A stretch of DNA of 64,000 nucleotides, from the NCBI RefSeq assembly GCF_001422665.1, contig NZ_LMLU01000007.1, forward strand, positions 60,892 to 124,891, written 5' to 3'. The notes beneath the pieces were generated by a model that did not search any database, was not told the origin of the DNA, and saw nothing but the letters and a program-made list of their open reading frames with translations. The position numbers and the translations under genes are program-made. Positions 54,624 through 64,000 of the stretch are shown piece after piece (position 1 is the first letter of the stretch; every line of letters begins with the position of its first letter). The stretch comes from Arthrobacter sp. Leaf234. GTDB taxonomy: Bacteria; Actinomycetota; Actinomycetes; Actinomycetales; Micrococcaceae.

Positions 54624-54765
54624 CCACGCTCCTTCAGCGGTTCCGATCCCTCCCCCGGCGGTGTGCCGCCCGGGCTACGTCTCCGCCATTGTCTCCCCAC
54701 CGAGGGAGGCCACACTACCGAGGCGCGACGGCCCCTGCGTTCCTCCTCGGTGTAAGACTGGGACC

Positions 54766-55680
54766 ATGCGCGAGCTCGTCATCCTCGGGACGGCGTCCCA
54801 GGTGCCCACCAGGACCCGCAACCACAACGGGTACTTCCTGCGGTGGGAGCGCGAGGGCATCCTCTTCGACCCCGGCGAGGGCACGCAACGGCAGATGCTC
54901 CACGCAGGGGTCTCCGCCTCGAAGATCACGAGGATCTGCCTGACCCACGTCCACGGTGACCACTGCTTCGGGCTGCCCGGAGTCCTCTCCCGGATGGTGC
55001 TCGACGGTGTCCCGCACCCCGTGCACCTGCACTACCCGGCGTCGGGCGGCGAAACGGTCCGCGCGCTCGTCTCCCTCGCGACGCCGGGCCTCGATCTGCA
55101 CCTGCATCCGCACGGGGCTGCCGGACCGGTTGCGGACTATGTCGACGTCGAGCCGCTCCGCCACCGCATCGAGGCCTACGGCTACCGGGTGACCGAGCCG
55201 GACGGACGGACCTTCCTCCCGGCGCGCCTCGAGGCAGCGGCAGTCAGCGGCCCCGACGTCGGACGCCTGGCCCGCGATGGCCGCTTCGGGGACCTGCGAC
55301 TCGAGGACGTCAGCGTGCACCGTCCCGGGCGGCGGTTCGCCTTCGTCATGGACACGGCGGTCTGCGAGGGCGCGTTCGCGCTGGCGGAGGGCACCGATCT
55401 CCTCGTCACGGAGAGCACCTTCAGCGACGCCGACGCACGGCTCGCCGAGGAGTACCTCCACCTGACGGCGGGGCAGGCCGGCTCCATCGCTGCGTCCGGC
55501 GCGGCGACGTCACTGGTCCTGACACATTTCTCGTCCCGCTACGACGACGTCGGACTGCTCGCCGCCGACGCCCGGCGGACGGCCGGGACCGCGACCACTG
55601 TGGTCGCGGCGTCGGACCTGGACCGGATCGCCTTCCCCGTCCATCGATCGACCGATCCGCTCGCCAGGAGGGCGAGATGA
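54766..55680 (+). CDS. rnz: ribonuclease Z-type MBL nuclease
   Basis: MBL nuclease of 304 residues that processes tRNA 3' ends. ELVILGTASQVPTRTRNHNG, THVHGDHCFGLPG (metal site HxHxDH), AFVMDT, LVTESTF and LVLTHFSSRY are in the expected order for RNase Z. No SD is evident; AAGACT ends 6 bases before the ATG, compatible with a leaderless start. Confidence 0.88.
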   Translation: MRELVILGTASQVPTRTRNHNGYFLRWEREGILFDPGEGTQRQMLHAGVSASKITRICLTHVHGDHCFGLPGVLSRMVLDGVPHPVHLHYPASGGETVRALVSLATPGLDLHLHPHGAAGPVADYVDVEPLRHRIEAYGYRVTEPDGRTFLPARLEAAAVSGPDVGRLARDGRFGDLRLEDVSVHRPGRRFAFVMDTAVCEGAFALAEGTDLLVTESTFSDADARLAEEYLHLTAGQAGSIAASGAATSLVLTHFSSRYDDVGLLAADARRTAGTATTVVAASDLDRIAFPVHRSTDPLARRAR

Positions 55681-55739
55681 GCGATCAGCGCGCAGGCATT
55701 CCGTGGGATGGCGCGCGGTCGGCCGACCTGAGCAAGGGG

Positions 55740-56010
55740 GAGGACCGCGTCCCGCTCCAGCGACCTACGCGGGCGGCGGCGGCGTCGACCATCCGCGCGC
55801 CCTCGCGTGGGCGCACCGAATCCCGGAGATCGTCAACGCACTCATCGGCGCTGGGCTCACGATCCTCCACCTGGACGAAGGCACCACCCTCCCGGGGCGG
55901 TTCTCCCCCGCGCGGTGGAGATCGACGACGGCTTCGCGTGGCCGGAGCCCGAGCGCACACTGATTCCCTGCACCTCCACGATCATCGCGCGGAAACCGGC
56001 GGCCTGGCTC
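55740..56010 (+). pseudogene. remnant of a SAM-dependent methyltransferase C-terminus
   Basis: Two plus-strand frames together resemble the C-terminal part of a class I methyltransferase: first frame ATYAGGGGVDHPRALAWAHR + IPEIVNALIGAGLTILHLDE, ending RFSP, then after a frameshift near 55910 a second frame reading AVEIDDGFAWPEPERTLIPC + TSTIIARKPAA. In intact relatives these are the substrate/lid helix, the final strands and the closing xxxRAxKP. The SAM-binding N-terminal domain is missing. An ATG overlapping the rnz stop may be the relic of the original start. Confidence 0.6.
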
Positions 56011-56026
56011 AGTCGCCCGTGGCCTG

Positions 56027-56284
56027 TCACCGGACCGTGCCGCCGTCCCTCAGGCGCCGGAGATCGTCGAGCTCGACGCGACGCGCACGCCTCCCGCGCA
56101 GCGCGAGCAGGATCCAGTAGCCCGCGAGCCCGATGCCCACCACGAGGAACACCCAGTCGAGGCTGTTGCCGGCACCATCTGCCAACCGGACGATGATCGG
56201 GATGGTCAGGAGCACTGCTCCCAGGAATCCCATGATCTGCATGGCGTCGCTGTGCAGCCTGTCGTCATTTGTCGAATTCCCCAT
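56027..56284 (-). CDS. hypothetical two-helix membrane protein
   Basis: Product of 85 residues with two hydrophobic segments (about 17-33 IMGFLGAVLLTIPIIVR and 44-62 VFLVVGIGLAGYWILLALR) and a basic, then acidic tail. GGTGGAG precedes the ATG. No family was recognised. It is flanked on both sides by gene remnants. Confidence 0.6.
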   Translation of the reverse strand: MGNSTNDDRLHSDAMQIMGFLGAVLLTIPIIVRLADGAGNSLDWVFLVVGIGLAGYWILLALRGRRARRVELDDLRRLRDGGTVR

Positions 56285-56512
56285 GGCTCCACCCTGTCAG
56301 GGTCGGGCGACAGAGTGAAGGGCGGCCCCTTCCGGTGAGGCCGATCCACCACCGACCGGACGGCGCGGCAGGAGCGGGGAGCACTCCGGCCTCGACCCCG
56401 ACGGGTGTCGCCGCGGCGCCGCCAGAGGGTTGGCCGCCCTAGGAGCACCGGCGGCATGGCCGGGAGCGCCGGCAGGGCCGGCAGGGCCGGCAGAAGTGAA
56501 GACGATGTGTCC

Positions 56513-56770
56513 ATGCAGCGACAGAAGGCCTTCTCTCGGGGGATTCCCGCACCCACGTCAGCCATGGTGGCGTCCGGCCTCCTCCTGCTGGTGGGGTCGT
56601 TCCAGGCAGCGCTCGCAGCAGGCGCGCCCTTGGGCCCCGCCGCCTATGGCGGCGCGGTGGTCGGTCGCCTGCCGTCAAGACTGCGTGCGTCCAGCGCAGT
56701 AACCAGCGATACTAAGGCGACACCCGGACGCTCACCGGAGTGTGACGACGGGCAGGGGCTTCACCACTGA
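56513..56770 (+). pseudogene. truncated or frameshifted membrane-protein remnant
   Basis: The frame begins MQRQKAFSRG, has one membrane helix (VASGLLLLVGSFQAALAAG), then AAYGGAVVGRLPSRLRASSAV, a pattern like the start of small multi-helix actinobacterial membrane proteins. After this point, where further helices would be expected, the frame continues as polar low-complexity sequence to a stop. A Gly-Arg-Ala 9-bp repeat lies just upstream. It could also be a short real protein. Confidence 0.45.
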
Positions 56771-56964
56771 CCCTGCCGTCGCTCTCCGGCGCCACGAGCG
56801 TCGCTGAAACAGCCTGGAATTGGGCCCGTGCCCGCTCTTCCCGTGCGGTAGCGTGGTGATGATCCCGTTGGACTGGCGGGACACCACCAGGCTTCGACGG
56901 GTGCGGTGGCTGACCTTCCGGTGGGACAGCTGGCGGCTGCCGGTCAGCCGCGCAGGAGGACGAC

Positions 56965-58005
56965 ATGGCCGCTGGCCGCAATCCACTCGACGACCTCCGC
57001 GAGACGTTGAGCCACCTCACGGATCAGCTCAAGTCCTCGGGGTCGGAGCGCGTCGAGGATCTACGCGGGGAGTACTTTGCAGCGCGCCCCGGTCCGGCCC
57101 GCCCGTTGGCCGAAGTGCAGGCCGAACTCGACGCCCTCGTGGGACTGGACACGGTCAAGGAGCAGGTGCGCGCTCTTGTCGCCCTGCTCCAGGTGCAAGC
57201 ACGCCGGAAGGCGCACGGACTGCCCGAGGTGGCGACGTCACAGCATCTCGTCTTCCTCGGCAACCCGGGGACCGGGAAGACCACGGTCGCGCGGCTTCTC
57301 GCCGAGATGTACCGCGCTGTCGGACTGCTGCAGAAGGGGCACCTCGTGGAGGTGGACCGGTCCGGCCTCGTGGGGCAGTATGTGGGGGCGACCGCCATCA
57401 AGACGGACCGGGTGATCCGGCGGGCACTCGACGGCGTGCTCTTCATCGACGAGGCGTACGCACTGACGCCCGACGACGGCCGGATGGACTTCGGTCCGGA
57501 GGCCATCGAGGTCCTGCTCAAGCGCATGGAGGACCATCGGCATCGACTGGTGGTCATCGTGGCCGGCTATCCGCAGCTGATGGAGGCGTTCCTCCTGTCG
57601 AACCCCGGGCTTCGCTCCCGTTTCGCCCGGGAGATCACCTTCCCCGACTACTCAGTGGACGCGCTCCAGACGATCTTCCATCAGATGCTGGGCCAGCACG
57701 AGTACGTCCTTGCCGACGGCGCGGGCGAGATGCTCCGCCGCATCTTCCTGGGCCTGCACGTCGGAGAGGATTCGGGCAACGCACGCTTCGCCCGCACGCT
57801 GTTCGAGCAGGCACTGAACAGGCAGGCGCTCAGGCTCTCGCTCGACGAGGGCCGGGACTTCGACGCCCTCGACCGCGACGCCGTCATGACCCTCACCGCC
57901 GAGGATCTCGTCGAGGCCGCTCAGGCTCTGGGTGGCGAACCGCAGCCGGAACCAGTCCCCCGCCCCGAGCCGGAACCGTCGCGCTGGTGGAGCTGGCTGA
58001 CCTAG
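56965..58005 (+). CDS. CbxX/CfxQ-type AAA+ ATPase
   Basis: AAA+ protein of 346 residues. An N-terminal helical part (about 1-60) is followed by Walker A GNPGTGKTT (99-107), Walker B VLFIDEAYAL, sensor-1-like VVIVAGYP, and the arginine-finger GLRSRFAREI. It is of the CbxX/SpoVK/EccA class. No ESX secretion or RuBisCO genes are nearby, so the partner is unknown. The start has GGAGGA upstream, and TAGCGT about 110 bases upstream may be a -10. The C-terminal tail is Pro/Glu-rich and ends in a Trp-rich WWSWLT. Confidence 0.9.
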   Translation: MAAGRNPLDDLRETLSHLTDQLKSSGSERVEDLRGEYFAARPGPARPLAEVQAELDALVGLDTVKEQVRALVALLQVQARRKAHGLPEVATSQHLVFLGNPGTGKTTVARLLAEMYRAVGLLQKGHLVEVDRSGLVGQYVGATAIKTDRVIRRALDGVLFIDEAYALTPDDGRMDFGPEAIEVLLKRMEDHRHRLVVIVAGYPQLMEAFLLSNPGLRSRFAREITFPDYSVDALQTIFHQMLGQHEYVLADGAGEMLRRIFLGLHVGEDSGNARFARTLFEQALNRQALRLSLDEGRDFDALDRDAVMTLTAEDLVEAAQALGGEPQPEPVPRPEPEPSRWWSWLT

Positions 58006-58036
58006 TCGTCAGAGCGTCCGACGGCGGATATACAGA

Positions 58037-58069
58037 CGGGCCCGGACGGAGGATCTCCGGCCGGGCCCG
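58037..58069. terminator. terminator between the AAA ATPase and nrdF
   Basis: A 15-bp stem with one mismatch (CGGGCCCGGACGGAG against CTCCGGCCGGGCCCG) and 3-base loop lies between the convergent genes, suited to terminate both. Confidence 0.78.
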
Positions 58070-58087
58070 CTCTCGAAGTACTAGGAC

Positions 58088-61304
<3,217 letters not shown>

Positions 61305-61308
<4 letters not shown>

Positions 61309-61778
61309 GTCCAAAACTCTTCCAATCCTGTGGTTACGCGGGTGACGTCCTCGGACGTTCCCATGACTTCAAATCTGTAGAGGACCGGCACGTTGCACTT
61401 GGCGGCGACAATGTCGGCGGCAAGGCAGTAGGTCTCACCGAAATTGGTGTTACCGGCCCCGATGACCCCGCGGAGGAGGCTGCGGTTCTGCTCGTTGTTC
61501 AGGAACTTCACGACCTGGCGGGGCACAGCGCCCTTGCCGGTGATCCCGCCGTAGGTCGGAAGGACCAGGACGTACGGCCTGGTCGCCTGCAGGGTCGGCT
61601 CCCTGGTGAGCACCGGCATGCGTGCGGCCCTGACCCCCAGCTTCTCCACGAAGCGGTGGGTGTTGTCGGAGACCGACGAGAAGTAGATCAGTGCGGCATC
61701 GGTGACCGTCCCCTCTGCCGCGCCGGCTGCTGCCGGATCGGCAGAGGTGGAACGATCATCCACGGTGAGGATGCTCAT
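61305..61778 (-). CDS. nrdI: NrdI flavodoxin-like protein
   Basis: Flavodoxin-fold protein that supplies the oxidant for assembly of the NrdF dimanganese-tyrosyl radical. The 157-residue product has [19 protein letters not shown] (FMN phosphate loop), VLVLPTYGG and [19 protein letters not shown]. About 25 residues precede the core. The chosen ATG has a weak ribosome-binding site. It overlaps nrdE. Confidence 0.94.
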
Positions 61779-61816
61779 CGCCCGATGCCCGGCCTGCCGA
61801 TCCCCGAGGGGATCGC

Positions 61817-62062
61817 TCAGGCCACCGAGCTGACGGCCGAGTCGGCGATCGCGCTGATCTTGTCGGGGCGGAACCCGGACCAGTGGTCGTTGTCCGTGAT
61901 GACCACGGGAGCCTGCATGTAGCCCATGGAGCGCACGCGCTCGAGGGCCGCGGGGTCCTCCGAGATGTCGACGCTCTGGTAGGCGATGCCCTTCTTGTCC
62001 AGAGCGCGGTACGTGGCGTTGCACTGTACGCAAGCCGGCTTCGTGTAAACCGTGACCGTCAT
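61817..62062 (-). CDS. nrdH: glutaredoxin-like NrdH redoxin
   Basis: Electron donor for NrdE, itself reduced by thioredoxin reductase. The 81-residue product starts [17 protein letters not shown] with active site CVQC (C11-C14) and ends with the NrdH-typical SGFRPDKI. First gene of the nrdHIE-nrdF set; the promoter region upstream carries NrdR-box-like sites. Confidence 0.96.
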   Translation of the reverse strand: MTVTVYTKPACVQCNATYRALDKKGIAYQSVDISEDPAALERVRSMGYMQAPVVITDNDHWSGFRPDKISAIADSAVSSVA

Positions 62063-62194
62063 GTCCTAGTCCCCTTTTCGTCTACTGCTGTGGTGCTGTG
62101 TCATGGGTGGAGTGCGGCCCCGGACAGGGGAAGAAATCCGGGGATTTCCGCGCTTCCGGGCCCATGCCCGTCCAGCGGTTGTTTCTGTAGTTCG

Positions 62195-62242
62195 ATACTA
62201 CATCTAGTGCGCACCGCTCGGGTGGACCCCTAGATGATGTAT
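62195..62242 (-). promoter_or_regulatory. pair of NrdR-box-like sites upstream of nrdH
   Basis: ATACTACATCTAGTGC (62195-62210) matches the remembered actinobacterial NrdR box ACACTATATCTAGTGT at 13 of 16 positions. A weaker match (about 10 of 16, opposite orientation) lies at 62227-62242. Their 32-bp separation is three helical turns, the usual arrangement for cooperative NrdR binding. NrdR would repress nrdHIEF when dATP is plentiful. The nrdR gene is not in this window. Confidence 0.72.
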
Positions 62243-62464
62243 TACAAGTATGTCATTACCGGTCCGCGTAGTCCACACGATGTCCACAGATCGAGGCTGT
62301 CGGAAAGCCCGGAAACGAGCGATTCCGGCACCCTGGCGGGGCCTCGGTCCACACGCTGTGGAGGAGTTCCACACAGGCAGAGAAAACCCCGTGTCGTCAT
62401 TCCGCGGCGTGTCGCGGACGTCCCGCCGCACCCGGCGGCGGCCGGCCTCGACCTGCAGACGACG

Positions 62465-62504
62465 ACGGCCGGCACCGCTTCCGGGGAGAAGCGGTACCGG
62501 CCGT
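62465..62504 (-). terminator. hairpin after the cyclopropane synthase gene
   Basis: A 16-bp stem with one mismatch (ACGGCCGGCACCGCTT) and 8-base loop, 30 bases beyond the stop of the minus-strand gene. No U-tract. The interval from here to the NrdR sites holds no gene that I can support. Confidence 0.7.
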
Positions 62505-62534
62505 GGGACCGCCGTGAGGGCGGCCGGGGCAGAC

Positions 62535-63821
62535 CTACCGGAGCGGGCGCTCCGCGAGGATCTGGTCCACGCCCATGCGGCCGTCCCGGAACGTCATGGA
62601 CGCGCCGACCATGTAGAGACGCCAGACCCGGGCGACCTCCTCGCCCATCATCGCGACGGCGCGGTCCCAGTTGGCCTCGAAGCGGTCCTCCCAGGCATCG
62701 ATGGTCCGCACGTAGTGTTCGCGGAGCGCCTGCACTCCGCGGATCTCGAAGCCGGCGCCCTCGATCAGGTTGACGGTGTCCCCCACGGGCCGCATGTGCA
62801 TGTCCGGGGCGATGAAGGACTCGATGAAGGGCCCTCCACCCGGGTGCTTGCCGTGCCGCGACATCTGCTGGATGAGGACCTTCCCGCCGGGGGCGACGTT
62901 CCGGAACAGGGTGGACGTATAGGTCCCGTAGTTCTCCTCGCCCACGTGCTCCCCCATCTCGAGGGAGGCGACGGCGTCGTAGGGTCCGTCACGCACGTCG
63001 CGGTAGTCCTGGAGCCGGATCTCGACGCGGTCGCCGAGTCCCCGCTCCGCGATGCGCTGGTCGATGAACGCCTTCTGCTCCTTCGAGATGGTGACGCCGG
63101 TGACCCTGGCGCCGAAGTGCTCGGCGGCGTACAGGCTCAGGGACCCCCAGCCGCACCCTACGTCGAGGAACCGCAGCCCCGGCTTCCGGTCGAGGCCCAC
63201 CTTGCGGCAGACGAGGTCCAGCTTGTCGCGCTGGGCGTCCTCGAGGGAGTAGTCAGTATCGTCGGAGAGCCAGTAGCCGCAGGAGTAGGCCATGTGGTCG
63301 TCGAGGATGAGGCCGTAGAAGTCGTTGGAGAGGTCGTAGTGGTGGCTGATGGCCGCGCGGTCACGCAGCAGGCTGTGCAGGCGGCCCTTGATCTTCGCCT
63401 GGGATGCCGGCGCCGGCAGGGGCGGACCGAAGGCCCCGACCTCGCGAGCCACCTTCGTCAGCTGCAGGACGAGCTGCGGGGTCAGCCGCGGCATCGAGAG
63501 TCCGCGCTGCCCGATCACGGTCCACAGGTGGGTGAGCGCCTGCCCGAGGGATCCGGGGACGTCGAGCTCGCCGGTGACGTAGGCCTGGGACACGCCGAGC
63601 TCACCCGGACTCCAGAGGATGCGGCGCAACGCGTTAACGCTGTTCAGGCGGACCTCGGGCTGGTCCTCGCCGCCCGCAGCGCTGCCGTCCCAGGCGACGA
63701 GCCGGACGGGGAGCTCCCCACCGACGATCGGTGCGAGGATCCCGGCGAGCTTCTGCGCGATCCCCTCCGTCCCGCTGCCCGATCGGCCGGTGGACATGGT
63801 GCCCTGCTCGAGGTCAGTCAC
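62535..63821 (-). CDS. cyclopropane-fatty-acyl-phospholipid synthase family methyltransferase
   Basis: SAM-dependent enzyme of 428 residues that acts on unsaturated lipid acyl chains. The SAM motif is RFLDVGCGWGSLSLYAAEHFGARVTGVTIS; upstream SHHYDLSNDFYGLILDDHMAYSCGYW and downstream SLEMGEHVGEENYGTY are family signatures. The N-terminal ~110 residues form the domain seen in mycobacterial UfaA1-type enzymes. The GTG start has AAGGAG upstream. The product could be a cyclopropane or a 10-methyl(ene) fatty acid. A second related gene follows upstream on the same strand. Confidence 0.92.
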   Translation of the reverse strand: MTDLEQGTMSTGRSGSGTEGIAQKLAGILAPIVGGELPVRLVAWDGSAAGGEDQPEVRLNSVNALRRILWSPGELGVSQAYVTGELDVPGSLGQALTHLWTVIGQRGLSMPRLTPQLVLQLTKVAREVGAFGPPLPAPASQAKIKGRLHSLLRDRAAISHHYDLSNDFYGLILDDHMAYSCGYWLSDDTDYSLEDAQRDKLDLVCRKVGLDRKPGLRFLDVGCGWGSLSLYAAEHFGARVTGVTISKEQKAFIDQRIAERGLGDRVEIRLQDYRDVRDGPYDAVASLEMGEHVGEENYGTYTSTLFRNVAPGGKVLIQQMSRHGKHPGGGPFIESFIAPDMHMRPVGDTVNLIEGAGFEIRGVQALREHYVRTIDAWEDRFEANWDRAVAMMGEEVARVWRLYMVGASMTFRDGRMGVDQILAERPLR

Positions 63822-63928
63822 GCGATACTCCTTGGTGGGACGGATGGGGACGGTATGGGCCAATTCGGGCCGCAGGGAACAACGAGAAGAGCGGGAAGCT
63901 CGGGAAGCTCGGGACGAGCGGGGGCCCG

Positions 63929-64000
63929 TCAGGGCCGCCGGTCGAAGATGAGCTGCTGGACGTCCAGGTAGCCGGCCTGGAAACCCGCCCGCGAGTAGCA
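63929..64000 (-). CDS. partial gene: C-terminus of a cyclopropane-synthase-like methyltransferase
   Basis: Only the last 23 codons lie in the window. The end (CYSRAGFQAGYLDVQQLIFD + RRP) resembles the C-terminus of cyclopropane-fatty-acyl-phospholipid synthases. The gene enters from the right edge on the minus strand, with 107 bases before the next gene start, so the two are probably a tandem pair in one operon. Confidence 0.6.
   Translation of the reverse strand, partial: CYSRAGFQAGYLDVQQLIFDRRP

Overview
The window is chromosomal DNA of a high-GC actinomycete, most likely a member of the Micrococcaceae (Arthrobacter-like). Supporting signs are very high GC with strong third-position G/C bias, a mycothiol-dependent detoxification module, RibM-type riboflavin uptake under an FMN riboswitch, a class Ib nrdHIEF operon, a MurT/GatD pair, and a gene order that follows the aspS-hisS-relA-secFD-yajC-ruvBAC-yebC-pdxT-pdxS-pgsA-HIT-thrS block known from Mycobacterium tuberculosis. 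No rRNA, tRNA, insertion sequence, prophage or CRISPR array was seen. Gene spacing is tight and many neighbours overlap by 1-4 bases.

Layout. 0-4.2 kb: riboflavin operon (FMN riboswitch, ribM-ribD-ribE-ribB-ribH, minus strand). 4.2-8.8 kb: aspS, an APC-family permease and hisS. 9.1-11.7 kb: a DUF349 protein and an AbiEi-like protein. 11.9-14.3 kb: relA. 14.5-22.4 kb: a long minus-strand run pdxT-yebC-ruvC-ruvA-ruvB-yajC-secD-secF. 22.5-24.5 kb: murT-gatD. 24.6-31.1 kb: accessory genes (VOC protein, membrane protein, TPR protein, secreted alpha/beta hydrolase, M3 peptidase, GNAT). 31.2-32.1 kb: pdxS. 32.4-35.7 kb: a spore-photoproduct-lyase homologue divergent from a candidate SAM-IV riboswitch unit encoding an AmiS/UreI-type channel and a DszC/SfnB-like flavin monooxygenase. 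36.3-39.6 kb: thrS-HIT-pgsA. 39.7-42.3 kb: chorismate mutase, mycoredoxin, mycothiol-dependent formaldehyde dehydrogenase and an MBL hydrolase. 42.4-44.9 kb: lipoate-ligase-like gene and a TPP-riboswitch thiM-thiE operon. 45-58 kb: mostly accessory enzymes, transporters, secreted proteins, two gene remnants and a CbxX-type AAA ATPase. 58.1-62.1 kb: nrdHIE plus nrdF with NrdR-box-like sites. 62.5-64 kb: two adjacent cyclopropane-synthase-like genes, the second cut by the window edge.

Cooperation. Vitamin and cofactor supply recurs: riboflavin, pyridoxal phosphate, thiamine and lipoate, two of them under riboswitches. The mycoredoxin / hydroxymethyl-mycothiol dehydrogenase / MBL trio forms a mycothiol-based redox and formaldehyde module. 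The most unusual unit is the candidate SAM-IV riboswitch in front of the channel and monooxygenase genes, which suggests uptake and oxidative desulfurization of a small neutral organosulfur compound when methionine/SAM is scarce. Next to it, transcribed divergently, lies a full-length homologue of spore photoproduct lyase in what appears to be a non-sporulating lineage. Several genes lack a Shine-Dalgarno sequence and instead show a TANNNT-like hexamer about 6 bases before the start codon, suggesting leaderless mRNAs. Short tandem repeats are a recurring oddity (pdxT, the DUF349 gene, the MFS gene and a noncoding 9-bp array).
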